Source of the DNA: Methanobacteriota archaeon
GTDB lineage: Archaea > Thermoplasmatota > Poseidoniia > Poseidoniales > Thalassarchaeaceae
Assembly (NCBI GenBank): GCA_004195715.1
Contig: PSPX01000022.1
Coordinates: 1 to 41,561, forward strand
Direction of reading: 5' to 3'
DNA: 41,561 bases
The translations under genes were made by a program, and so were the position numbers. Below the pieces are notes generated by a model. The model did no database searches. It saw nothing but the letters and a program-made list of their open reading frames with translations, and was not told the origin of the DNA. Shown piece by piece: positions 18,430 through 27,052 of the stretch. Each line of letters starts with the position of its first letter. Position 1 is the stretch's first letter.

Positions 18430-19296
18430 ATGCGCACGCTGTTGGAGGCCGAGCCGATGGCCCCTGTGTCCAAGATTCTGTCTCAGGCAGCCGACCAACT
18501 GCGCAGCTCGAACACGACTATACTGCTTCTCGCAGCCCCCTCTTTGCAAGGGGCTCTGGCCATTGCCCCACTTGAGGCAGCCTTGGTCGACGCCGGTCTG
18601 CCTTACCGCCGCCGATTCAGGCTAGAGGCGCCCGTAGAAGGCTCGTGGGTGCACATCCTCGGGCCAGCTGATGAGAGCGGCCCCCGACTGTCCTCGAATC
18701 CCCCTCAACTGTCTCTGGCAGGGACCGTGGTCGATGGCCTCACCGGACATCAGGGAGATTCTCGCAAGGGTCCCCTAACTGCTGTGGCGCAGGCTCATGC
18801 CCTAGCGCAGGCAATTTGCCCCGAAGGAGCCCGCATACGCCGACTCAGACCGTGGGCGATTTCAGGAAATTGGCTCCACTCAGCACTGGACACGACCTAT
18901 GACCCCGTGTTCACGGCCCTGCGCGACGCGTTGGTAAAGGATGGCTCCATCAAGGTGGTCCCTCTACCTGAGGTTCCCGAGCCCAACATCTCAGCAAGCA
19001 CTTGGATCGATCCAGCGGCGCTCGACGCTGTGGCCTCTCGCTGGCCTAGTCTTGATATGGATGGGAGGGCGCGCTCTCTCTCACATCTCATGCGACCTGC
19101 TCTGTCCCGATCAACTCCCTCGACAGCTAGGCTAGAGGAGATAGGATGGCATTGCATCTTGGGCCCGGGATGGTCGACAGACCTTGCCGGACAAATCGCT
19201 TCGGCGGCCGGCCTATGGAAGGAGAACCCTGCGGCAGTCGCTGCAGGTAGGGTCGCCGACTCGCTGCTGAGGCGAGGAGTCATTCCTCGACTCTGA
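18430..19296 (+). CDS. Probable catalytically inactive RecJ/Cdc45-like (DHH-family) protein
   Basis: The protein has 288 residues from ATG 18430; TTG 18391 would start 3 nt after the rps15 stop and ATG 18457 is also possible. The opening 'NTTILLLAAPSLQGALAIAPLEAALVDAG' has the strand-loop-helix shape of the DHH domain start (usually a strand, then HxDADGxxSA, then a helix ending in Leu-x-x-x-Gly). The metal-binding His and Asp residues are absent. The position directly after rps15 is where archaeal GINS-associated RecJ homologues often sit. A similar loss of catalysis is known for Cdc45, a subunit of the CMG replicative helicase. The family call is an inference from context and a weak pattern. 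The 3' end overlaps the convergent gene by 17 nt. Confidence 0.5.
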   Translation: MRTLLEAEPMAPVSKILSQAADQLRSSNTTILLLAAPSLQGALAIAPLEAALVDAGLPYRRRFRLEAPVEGSWVHILGPADESGPRLSSNPPQLSLAGTVVDGLTGHQGDSRKGPLTAVAQAHALAQAICPEGARIRRLRPWAISGNWLHSALDTTYDPVFTALRDALVKDGSIKVVPLPEVPEPNISASTWIDPAALDAVASRWPSLDMDGRARSLSHLMRPALSRSTPSTARLEEIGWHCILGPGWSTDLAGQIASAAGLWKENPAAVAAGRVADSLLRRGVIPRL

Positions 19297-21307
19297 GCAT
19301 GCTCTTGCAACTGGGGCACTCCACCCTGAGCGGGCGGACATCGGATTCGACGAGAACTCTGGTCGAGCACACTGGGCAGTCGATGTGCGGCCCTGAACTG
19401 CGTCTACCGATTCTCTGAATGGTCTCTGTTTTAGGAGATACCAGAGCCACCGGGAATACCAACAGAATCGAAGAGATAGAGACCCCGAAGACGATTGGCA
19501 TCGGCATTCCTAGGACATATATCACCAGTGCAAGGCAACCGAGAGCGACCACTGTCACCACTGCCGGGACGCTGGACCTGCGCTTGGTCAGCGACATTGC
19601 GAATCCGATTCCTACTGAAAGGAACAGAACTGACATCATCGCACCGTAGAGCACACTATACAAGGCGAAGCCAGAGGGTTGGAACTCCACTCTGAAGTCG
19701 AGTTCGGGGTCGAGTTCTGGCTCGTCTACAGTCAACACCTCAAGGATAATCCAGCGCCTATGCTTGTACTCTATGTCATCAGCGGCTACGCCCCCTAGGT
19801 CTTCCAGCAAGGTAGACCTCAACTCGGCAGTCAATTCGATTCCAGTCCAGTAGTCGTCAGTAGACGAACGTACGAAGGTCTCCACTAGGACCTGCCTCTC
19901 CGCCTCCATCGAATCATAACTGTATGATGTGTCGATGAAGATGGTTACCGCATCGGCGCTGAAGGCTCTAGTCCCTCCCATGTCGATTGTGATTTCAGTT
20001 GGTCCGAGTTCGATCGGGTTGACGCCGAGAATGGCCTCTATCTCAAGTGATAGCCCGTTTGCCATGAACGAACGTAGATTGGTTGCCGATCCTGTGAGGT
20101 GCCCCTGCAGGGCGAGCAACTCGGAATCGTCCACTCTGCCGTTATGCTTGTCGGCGGACGGAACCGAGTCAGCGTATGAGTTCAAATTGCGCCACCAACT
20201 GTTGGAACTCAGACTCTGGTTGCCTATGTTGTCCAGGCCCCAGCGCATCCACTGGGACATTGAACCGTCGAACTTGATCATCACCTCTCGGTCCACTACG
20301 TATCCGTCCCACTTCGCCTCGATTTCCAAATCTAAGGACGAGCCACCAGTCCTCAACGGCTCGTTAGCTGGATACCATCCTGTACCGCCGGTATCTTCGC
20401 CGATGACGATGTCATGGGTGCGAGTGGTGTCAATCTGAAGGCCGCTCTGCGGCTTCAATTGAAAATCCACTCTGATATTGCCGCCCTCTGAGTTTTCCGG
20501 AACCTCCCAGACGAAGGTGACTTCGACACCCCCTTCGACTCCAGTGGCAATCGGCATTTGACTGACTTCGGCACTCTGCACCGAGATACCTCCGGTGGAA
20601 CCAGTCCACATCCGGTCGTCGAAGCCCGATTTGAGGACTATCGGGAAGTAGACCAGCCTACCGAGTACGCTAGCGTCCTTCATCTCGATGTCGACTAAGG
20701 GGAAGCGCACTGAGATATGGGCGTCATTGGCTTCGGACCCCCAGAGAAATCGTATTCCAGCATCATCTTCTGGTTGGGCGAAGAGGAGACTGCGCACAGT
20801 AAGGCTCAGTTCCAGAAGGTCGCCGTCGTTGACATGTCCGGAGCCGATTTCGACACTAATCTGTAGCATCCCCGAGCCGGTGAGGTAAGGATCAACGCCC
20901 CCATCTCCATCGTAGAACGAACCTCCAATCCTAATCTCCAAAGTTGAGTTGATGGTGACTCCCACCGCGCTCTCTACCTCGTAAGGTATGCTGAACTCCC
21001 ATGTCGAGTTCTGGTAGTCTCCCTCGGTCCCCCATACCACCCCCCATGTCCCGATGTTAGTCTCGCTGAATGATGGAGTGGCGAGGGTAGATTGAGAATC
21101 TGACTCGGCACTCTCAAGATTCTCATCGAATGGAGTTAGCGTGCCATCGCCACTTTCTCCCATCAGGTAGAGATTGAAATCTGTCGAGTTGCAGCAGGTC
21201 ACATCTTCAGTAGGATTCACCTGGCCAGAGACTGCATAGGGGGACATGCTCATGGCGAGAAGCAGTGTGACCAGAGCCAGAGCGCTGGGACGTTGCTTAG
21301 AGGGCAT
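19280..21307 (-). CDS. Secreted-domain membrane protein with C-terminal zinc ribbon
   Basis: The protein has 675 residues from ATG 21307. A signal peptide (ALALVTLLLAMSMSPYAVSG) precedes a large beta-rich extracytoplasmic region with many Asn-x-Ser/Thr sequons. Three membrane segments follow at about 548-570, 580-600 and 603-625. The cytosolic tail ends in CPVCSTRVLVES...ECPSCKSML, a two-pair zinc ribbon of the MJ0042-like type. No enzyme motif was seen. It lies downstream of gltX on the same strand behind two strong hairpins (21363-21395), so it may be a separate transcription unit. Confidence 0.75.
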   Translation of the reverse strand: MPSKQRPSALALVTLLLAMSMSPYAVSGQVNPTEDVTCCNSTDFNLYLMGESGDGTLTPFDENLESAESDSQSTLATPSFSETNIGTWGVVWGTEGDYQNSTWEFSIPYEVESAVGVTINSTLEIRIGGSFYDGDGGVDPYLTGSGMLQISVEIGSGHVNDGDLLELSLTVRSLLFAQPEDDAGIRFLWGSEANDAHISVRFPLVDIEMKDASVLGRLVYFPIVLKSGFDDRMWTGSTGGISVQSAEVSQMPIATGVEGGVEVTFVWEVPENSEGGNIRVDFQLKPQSGLQIDTTRTHDIVIGEDTGGTGWYPANEPLRTGGSSLDLEIEAKWDGYVVDREVMIKFDGSMSQWMRWGLDNIGNQSLSSNSWWRNLNSYADSVPSADKHNGRVDDSELLALQGHLTGSATNLRSFMANGLSLEIEAILGVNPIELGPTEITIDMGGTRAFSADAVTIFIDTSYSYDSMEAERQVLVETFVRSSTDDYWTGIELTAELRSTLLEDLGGVAADDIEYKHRRWIILEVLTVDEPELDPELDFRVEFQPSGFALYSVLYGAMMSVLFLSVGIGFAMSLTKRRSSVPAVVTVVALGCLALVIYVLGMPMPIVFGVSISSILLVFPVALVSPKTETIQRIGRRSSGPHIDCPVCSTRVLVESDVRPLRVECPSCKSMLRVEE

Positions 21308-21362
21308 CAGACCCCGTGGCCGGCTAGCATCCCTTGAATGCGCCGCCTCCCGGAAACCTCGT

Positions 21363-21395
21363 GCACGCGGTTGCGCGTGCGGCGCCTACGGCGCC
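21363..21395. terminator. Two adjacent GC-rich hairpins between gltX and the 675-residue membrane protein
   Basis: GCACGCG-gttg-CGCGTGC (21363-21380) directly abuts GGCGCC-tac-GGCGCC (21381-21395). On the minus strand they follow the gltX stop (21404-21406) within 10-40 nt. They lack a clear T-run, so a termination role is a guess. They could equally act as an attenuator or mRNA stabiliser for the downstream gene, whose ATG is at 21307. No tRNA fold fits here. Confidence 0.5.
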
Positions 21396-21403
21396 GAAAC
21401 CGA

Positions 21404-23113
21404 TTATCTGTGCAGCCAGACTAGCTTCGCTAAACCATCTTTCGACAGTTCCTCCAACCTTGCGAAACCCACTCTCTCGAGCTGATAGGTTTCGCCGACA
21501 ACCAACTCAAAGTCCTCTAGCACTCCGGTCTGCGTGACCAGTCCGTCTCCTGTAGGAGTCACCAACTCGGCTTCACGAGCGATTCCAGTGGGTATCCAGT
21601 GGATGATAGGCCTCTCATCCGATCTGTTGAACGACTCAATTGCCGCAACATCCCCCGAGATTTCGATGTCAGCGAACTCCTTCAGTCGAACCCTTCTTTG
21701 ATCCGTATCGGAGGTCTGTATCAATATCGAACCTGTTAACTCCCATTCTCGAGACCCTGGAATCGCCCCGTCAGGATGCCTAGGCACATTCACCCTCTGC
21801 TCCTCAGCCCCTCGTAATTCGAGAGTGACCGGGGAAGCCACGAAGCTGCGCCGTTCGACCGACGAGTCGATTCGGCTGGAGTTGAATGACTCTATGGTCT
21901 GCATAGAGATCGAGATGTCCTTCTGCGACAGCCCGAGGTCTATCCAGAAGTCTCGCAGCGCCTGTGCGCTGAAACCTCGACGGCGAAGCGCTTTGAGAGT
22001 AGGGAGCCGAAGGTCACCCCATCCTTCGTGACTACCCGATTCTATCGTCGCGCGCATTCCCGATGTAGAGAAACTACCGAATTCGTGAACCTTTACTCTG
22101 CCCCAGTAGAGGGGCTCAGGGTATTTCCATCCGAAGTGCTCGTACAGCAGCGTCTGCTTACGGGTACTGTCCATCAAATCTTTTCCACGGACGATGTGAG
22201 TGACGCCCTGCTCATGATCCTCTATGGCGCTCTGAAAGTCGAGCAGTGGCCATACCTTGTACCGATTTCCTGCCAAGGGGTGAGGTGTGTGCTGAATCCT
22301 TAGTGCCGGCCAATCCCGGAGAGCCGGATTGGGCAGTGTCATGTCGGTCTTGACTCTGACTACCCCCTCGCCATCCTGCATCTTACCGTCGTTCATTGAC
22401 TTCCAGTCAGATAGGCTCTCAGTCGCGCTTCTACCTCTGCACGGGCAATTCTGTTTGTCCTCTCTGAAGTCCCGGAACTCGTCGGCACTGCACCGGCAGA
22501 CATAACCGAATCCTTCAGCAATCATCCGCTCTGCGTGCTCCAGATAGACCGGCATCCTTTCACTGGCCTTGACAATCACGTCGGCGGGCCTTCCGGCCAG
22601 CCACTCATACTCATCCTCTATCCATCCGTATGCATCTGGCAGAGGAGGCTTCACTCTGGTGTCTGTGTCATCGAAGCGCAATACCACTTTCCCGTTGTAC
22701 ATTTTCGCGTATTCCGAGTTAATTACAACTCCTCTCGAATGACCCAATGTCAGGGGGCCGTTAGGGTTCGGGGCGAATCTCAGGACCACTTTAGAGGTGT
22801 CACCAGGAAGTTCTCTCAGTCCCTCTGCCTTGCGGTGTTTCTCACGTTCTAGGGCCTCGGGAGCCGTCCTCGCTAACTCTTCCCTGACGTGTTCGATTCC
22901 ATTACTCTCTGCTAGGGAGTTGGCAGCGGCCACCTCGGTCTCGACTAGCTCTAGGAGTTGCTTCGCCATGCTGCGAAGATCTTCACGCTCAGATAGCAAC
23001 CTGCCGAGTACGCTTCCTGCCTCCCCCTGTCCGGTGTATTCGACGGCGTTCTGTAGCGCATACTTACGAACAGCAGCAACGATATCAGAGCCCCAATCGT
23101 CTGAATCAGCCAT
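21404..23113 (-). CDS. gltX: Glutamyl-tRNA synthetase (archaeal type)
   Basis: The protein has 569 residues from ATG 23113 (MADSDDWGSD); the frame's 18-residue upstream extension is non-conserved. The archaeal N-terminal helical extension is followed by the class I signature RFAPNPNGPLTLGHSRG (residues 112-128, HIGH equivalent). Next are RFDDTDTR, a Cys-rich insertion CRCSADEF...CPCRG and the HIVRGKDLMDS block. The second nucleotide-binding loop reads STSGMRATIESG, in the place of KMSKS. The C-terminal beta-barrels (anticodon binding) are complete. It charges tRNA-Glu; in archaea the amidation route to Gln-tRNA usually uses GatDE. It lies 47 nt downstream of rnhB. Confidence 0.95.
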   Translation of the reverse strand: MADSDDWGSDIVAAVRKYALQNAVEYTGQGEAGSVLGRLLSEREDLRSMAKQLLELVETEVAAANSLAESNGIEHVREELARTAPEALEREKHRKAEGLRELPGDTSKVVLRFAPNPNGPLTLGHSRGVVINSEYAKMYNGKVVLRFDDTDTRVKPPLPDAYGWIEDEYEWLAGRPADVIVKASERMPVYLEHAERMIAEGFGYVCRCSADEFRDFREDKQNCPCRGRSATESLSDWKSMNDGKMQDGEGVVRVKTDMTLPNPALRDWPALRIQHTPHPLAGNRYKVWPLLDFQSAIEDHEQGVTHIVRGKDLMDSTRKQTLLYEHFGWKYPEPLYWGRVKVHEFGSFSTSGMRATIESGSHEGWGDLRLPTLKALRRRGFSAQALRDFWIDLGLSQKDISISMQTIESFNSSRIDSSVERRSFVASPVTLELRGAEEQRVNVPRHPDGAIPGSREWELTGSILIQTSDTDQRRVRLKEFADIEISGDVAAIESFNRSDERPIIHWIPTGIAREAELVTPTGDGLVTQTGVLEDFELVVGETYQLERVGFARLEELSKDGLAKLVWLHR

Positions 23114-23146
23114 GATACCGGTCGATACCGCCCAAAAGCAGCATTT

Positions 23147-23159
23147 CACGCTTCGCGTG
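23147..23159. repeat. Triloop hairpin CACGC-TTC-GCGTG between rnhB and gltX
   Basis: This is a perfect 5-bp stem with a 3-nt loop, right after the rnhB stop (23161-23163) and 34 nt before the gltX ATG on the minus strand. It could separate rnhB and gltX expression. Confidence 0.4.
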
Positions 23160-23160
23160 C

Positions 23161-23895
23161 TCACCACTCGTCGAGCGATGATTGGAGGGCTGCAGAGCCG
23201 TCCGCGGTCCTAATGGGGACAGGCCCACCGTGAACTTCCCTCCAGACGTCAGATACGGTCGACCAGCTCCACCTGAGGCACTCGTGCGGCAGTTCTCCTG
23301 AGACCAGTTCCTTCACGGCCTCCCTAGTTAGGGGGTCAGAGGGGTAGCCCGAGCCGATTGCGATTCCTAACTGCGCTTCGGTAACCGATATTGCATCGTC
23401 CCGCCTCACCTTTGCCAGGATGCTCGCTGCTCCGGCCACCACATTCTGCGAGTCCATACCGTGCTGTGAAAACACCTTCCACTCGGACCAATCACTGCCC
23501 AAGCGAGATACCAATCTGTTCGTGAAACGTTCTTCATTCACATCGCAAGCATCAGCCATCACCGTTCCGCGAGAGTCGCTTTTCGCTGCAGCCTCGATGG
23601 CTTCTGCGAACAACTCAATCTCGAGTCGGTTGAGATCAGAATACTGGCTGTTCGAGTCTATCCTCTCGGCTTCACATATCACTATTCCAACCCCCCATCC
23701 ACTGGCCTCAGCCTCTGATAGAATCTTCTCAGAGATCCTGCGTCGCTCTGCCGGGGACAATTCCTTGGAGTCTCTTGCACCAAATTCCTGCAACACACTC
23801 TCGTCTGTCTCTGGTATGCAGAGCGCACATACCACTAGGGGGCCTATCACAGGACCCCTGCCGGCTTCGTCGACACCTATCTTCAGTCCACTCAC
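23161..23895 (-). CDS. rnhB: Ribonuclease HII
   Basis: The protein has 244 residues from the GTG at 23895. It begins LKIGVDEAGRGPVIGPLV, the RNase HII signature with catalytic Asp9 and Glu10. The further acidic residues are in VMADACDVN and in the ASILAKVRRDD block. The enzyme cleaves the RNA strand of RNA/DNA hybrids and removes misincorporated ribonucleotides with two divalent metal ions. The C-terminus extends about 30 residues past the usual end. The start codon overlaps the upstream stop as GTGA, so it is likely translationally coupled to the SGNH membrane protein gene. Confidence 0.95.
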   Translation of the reverse strand: MSGLKIGVDEAGRGPVIGPLVVCALCIPETDESVLQEFGARDSKELSPAERRRISEKILSEAEASGWGVGIVICEAERIDSNSQYSDLNRLEIELFAEAIEAAAKSDSRGTVMADACDVNEERFTNRLVSRLGSDWSEWKVFSQHGMDSQNVVAGAASILAKVRRDDAISVTEAQLGIAIGSGYPSDPLTREAVKELVSGELPHECLRWSWSTVSDVWREVHGGPVPIRTADGSAALQSSLDEW

Positions 23896-26753
23896 AACTC
23901 CAAGTCGTAATCCGTCGGGCTATCATCATCTCTGCGTTTCTTGGACACGGCCCTGCGAGTCTCCTGCTCGGCTGGGTCAAGCATCACATTGTCAGGGTGC
24001 GGCACCTCTCCCTGTGTCATCCTGTCTGCCATCTCAGTGGCTGATTCGATATCATGCTCGGTCTGATACATGTCCAACACATCGCTGGCCGTTTCCACAA
24101 CTTCTTTGCTGGGCCCTTCTTGTGGTTTCTCCGACAATCCACCGGACTTTTCAATGAACTCAGCGGCGAAATCTCGCGCCCCTATCTGAGGGCTTTCCAC
24201 GAGTTCGGGCGCCTGTCCACCTTCCTCCTCGAACCTAGCCATCCATTCTTCCGCCTTCTCTTCAGTAGGAGGGGCGGGTCCTCTGAGTGCCAGTTCACGC
24301 TGCTTCCTAGTCCTGACAGCCACAGTTACCCCTATGCACCCTGCGATGACCACGATGGCAATCAGGAATAGTTCGTGCCAGACCTCCAACCAGTTGATGA
24401 TGTTCTGCAGGAACTCCTCCCCACCCCCGTTCTCGTCGGGCACAAATGTGGCTGGCACGATGACTGAGTCCTCTGCAGAGAATATGATAGCCGGATCTCG
24501 AATCGATCGGACCTCGACGGTCAGAATCGCTGTGGTCTCTACCGGGGCCTCTGTCGGTACTGCCATCCATGCGCTGAATTCCACTGAATCACCCGGTTCG
24601 ACATTCATGATTTCAAATGAACGGGGATTATTGCTCTCAGTCCCGGTGAAAGCTCCAGGAGGAGGTACTAGGCCGAATTCGGTGACCATGTTGACATCGA
24701 GATTGACCACTAGGCCGTCCGGCTCGTTACCGGCGTTGGTAAGAGTCCACTGCGAAGTCAGGTTATTGTTCTCTGACAAATCTGATGAGACCCTCTCAAG
24801 CAGCCAATCGTAGTACTCTCCTACAGTTATTGCCAATTGTAGTTCATGGGGCGACCAATCTCCCAGCCACAACTGGACCAAGAACTCCGCAGTTAGATCC
24901 GCAACTGTTCCTTGCGAAACCGTGCAGGAAATCTGAATGCCGCTCAGTGACTGCCCTGGGCCTAGAGTGACGCTACTCTGATCGAATTCCACAGTTAGCC
25001 ATTCTGGAGTATTTACTACTATCAATTCGAAGGTAGAGGAAACATCTCCCGTATTCTCTATTCGGAGGAATCCGTGACAAGTCTCCCCTGGGCTAGTGTC
25101 TCCGGTGCAACCGTTCTCCTGTAGCGCCAACACCCCTCCAGTCCGAGGGACTATGCTAACTCTCTGATTAACCGTAGAGATCTGATCCGGAGAGGCGCTG
25201 CTCCAGACCATGACATCGAAGAACAGAGCACCTGGGTATCTATCGGGGGCCTGGACCTGAAGGCGTATCTGGCCGGATTCATTGGGAGCCATGGAATCCA
25301 GTTGGACTCTGCTGAGGATGATAGCAGCCCAGCCGGCGCTGGAGAGCGACATCCCCGACTCCCCGATTAACGAGCCGTCCGAATCAACTTCTACGATTTC
25401 CACTACGAGGTCGCGCACCGAGTTGCCTAGGTTCCTCGCAGTCACGAACAAATCGATAACATCACCAGGCGATAGGGAAGCGTTGCCGCCGCCCTCGTCT
25501 ATAGTGGCAGAATGGTAGAAGCCGTACTCTAATGAGAAGTTGTACCAGTCCTTTGAACCGTCCGATTCGCTGGTGAGCTGCATGCTGAACGGGTGCAGTG
25601 AGTCGGCCAGCGGGTAACCGCCAGAAACCTGCGGAGCGGTGATTGAGAACTGCACCCACTGGGGATTGCCAGGGGGGGCGTCGTAGGTATGTCCGACCTC
25701 TGGAGGTTCGGAGTTCAACCATTCGATTGACCAGCTCCCAGGGCCGCTGATACTCACAAGCGCATCGTCGTCAACCCCTGCGTGGTTGGTGAAGTTGAAA
25801 TTGAGTCCAATTGTAGCTCCAGGGTCGATGCCGAAGATCGATCCAGAATCTGAGCCGAACTCGGTGCCGAGTGGTTCAATTTCGAATGGGTAGAGGTAGT
25901 CTGTGATATTGAACACAGTCGCAGCAGCGGCCTCTTGCAACTCCAGTGCTCTCGCAGGGGAGATTTGTCCAGGATAGATGCGCCCAACAGGTGATTCACC
26001 AGTGATTACAGCAGTGAAGACGCACGCGGAGAGATATGTTCCGTCTATCGAGGGATGCGAACCATCGCTGGAATACAGAGTCGAGAATGCAGTCGCGCCA
26101 GCACTCGGGTCAACTCCGGTATCGGCGACTGTGTCGTACAGATGCTTGTAGGCTAAGCCCACCGGTGCGATGAAGGCTGGTTCCGTTTGCGTTGTGATAT
26201 TCTCAAGATACATCTCGTACCCCTGCTGCAAATGCAGTTGCATCGATGGGTAATCCGGGCTCCTCCACTGATTGTTCAAATCTCCATCCTTGTACCCCCA
26301 TGTCATGAACAGAATAGTGCTGCCCCCCGAATCCAAGGCACGTTGATTGAGGTAAATCGCAGCGTCCCTGCTGTCCTGCCAGTTTTGAGAGTTGGTTGGG
26401 AAAGATGGGACCTGACTCTGGTCTTGGAGAATCACAAAATCATTCGGTTCATTGAGTGCGATGTTCCATTGGCTGCCACTTTCTCTAGCTCGATCTTCGT
26501 GTTCGTAGAGTTTCAACCCCCCACTAGTCAGTGCTGAGACTTCAACATCTCCCCCTCCATCTGACAGGATGTTGTCGAGTTTCGAAGCGAGATTGTTCTG
26601 ATTGGTATACGAATTGCCGAGCATCAGTACGTCAAGAGCACTCGTTTTAGGATATGATTCGGCATCCTCACTAGGAGAATTCAAGGTGCGCGGCGGATGG
26701 CTGAATGTAATCAGTAAGAAAACGAGAATCAAGGCAAACTGACGCTCGTTCAC
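23892..26753 (-). CDS. Membrane-anchored SGNH/GDSL-type hydrolase with Ig-like repeats
   Basis: The protein has 953 residues from the GTG at 26753. A signal peptide (ALILVFLLITFSHPP) precedes an SGNH hydrolase domain at residues about 40-270. Its motifs are MLGNSYT with nucleophile Ser48, SGGLKL, VILQDQSQVP and SSDGSHPSIDGTYL with Asp230 and His233. The LQxQS form resembles the DUF4886 branch. Several CARDB-like beta-sandwich domains follow ('NTGDVSSTFELIVVNTPEWLTV', 'NAGNEPDGLVVNLDVNM'). A transmembrane helix at about 790-812 precedes an acidic cytosolic tail of about 140 residues. By family it should hydrolyse an ester or acetyl group on an external substrate; the substrate is unknown. Confidence 0.85.
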   Translation of the reverse strand: MNERQFALILVFLLITFSHPPRTLNSPSEDAESYPKTSALDVLMLGNSYTNQNNLASKLDNILSDGGGDVEVSALTSGGLKLYEHEDRARESGSQWNIALNEPNDFVILQDQSQVPSFPTNSQNWQDSRDAAIYLNQRALDSGGSTILFMTWGYKDGDLNNQWRSPDYPSMQLHLQQGYEMYLENITTQTEPAFIAPVGLAYKHLYDTVADTGVDPSAGATAFSTLYSSDGSHPSIDGTYLSACVFTAVITGESPVGRIYPGQISPARALELQEAAAATVFNITDYLYPFEIEPLGTEFGSDSGSIFGIDPGATIGLNFNFTNHAGVDDDALVSISGPGSWSIEWLNSEPPEVGHTYDAPPGNPQWVQFSITAPQVSGGYPLADSLHPFSMQLTSESDGSKDWYNFSLEYGFYHSATIDEGGGNASLSPGDVIDLFVTARNLGNSVRDLVVEIVEVDSDGSLIGESGMSLSSAGWAAIILSRVQLDSMAPNESGQIRLQVQAPDRYPGALFFDVMVWSSASPDQISTVNQRVSIVPRTGGVLALQENGCTGDTSPGETCHGFLRIENTGDVSSTFELIVVNTPEWLTVEFDQSSVTLGPGQSLSGIQISCTVSQGTVADLTAEFLVQLWLGDWSPHELQLAITVGEYYDWLLERVSSDLSENNNLTSQWTLTNAGNEPDGLVVNLDVNMVTEFGLVPPPGAFTGTESNNPRSFEIMNVEPGDSVEFSAWMAVPTEAPVETTAILTVEVRSIRDPAIIFSAEDSVIVPATFVPDENGGGEEFLQNIINWLEVWHELFLIAIVVIAGCIGVTVAVRTRKQRELALRGPAPPTEEKAEEWMARFEEEGGQAPELVESPQIGARDFAAEFIEKSGGLSEKPQEGPSKEVVETASDVLDMYQTEHDIESATEMADRMTQGEVPHPDNVMLDPAEQETRRAVSKKRRDDDSPTDYDLEL

Positions 26754-26776
26754 GGCCGACTGTCATCGTTCTCACT

Positions 26777-26786
26777 CTTTTATCCC
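26777..26786 (-). promoter_or_regulatory. TATA box of the SGNH hydrolase-rnhB-gltX unit
   Basis: On the minus strand GGGATAAAAG is centred about 27 nt upstream of the GTG at 26753. This is the spacing expected for a leaderless archaeal transcript and supports this GTG as the start. Confidence 0.65.
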
Positions 26787-26841
26787 TGCTCCCCTCTGTT
26801 ATCGAGTCCAGCGAAGTATTGATGGCCTGAGGCGTCGTTGC

Positions 26842-27045
26842 ATGAACATGGCAAGGATATGGCCGTTCGGGAAGAAACCGACCGAGCCGCGCCAGGTTAA
26901 GCAGCCCAAAAAGCGTAAGATCGTTGAGTACGAGAGGAAGCCAGACGACTCCTCTGGAGAGATGATGGCCGACCGAAGCCACCTTGAAGACGCAGCTTTC
27001 AAGGATGCCATGGCGCTTCTCGGAGATGACTCCAAGAAACAATGA
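26842..27045 (+). CDS. Small basic hypothetical protein
   Basis: The protein has 67 residues from ATG 26842. It is highly charged: a basic N-terminal half (FGKKPTEPRQVKQPKKRK) and an acidic C-terminal half, without Cys or hydrophobic segments. No family is recognised. It lies divergently from the SGNH gene (88 nt) and ends 7 nt before the convergent pheT. Its composition is not that of a random shadow frame and no other gene occupies this stretch, so it is probably real. Confidence 0.55.
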   Translation: MNMARIWPFGKKPTEPRQVKQPKKRKIVEYERKPDDSSGEMMADRSHLEDAAFKDAMALLGDDSKKQ

Positions 27046-27052
27046 GGTCCCT

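Noticed and set aside
21307-21404. tRNA gene in the hairpin-rich intergenic region
   Set aside because: The stems do not fit a cloverleaf and the T-arm consensus is absent.
23420-24157. 245-codon + strand open frame
   Set aside because: It lies opposite rnhB and the SGNH gene tail, both strongly supported; the translation is Ser/Pro/Thr-rich with no motif.
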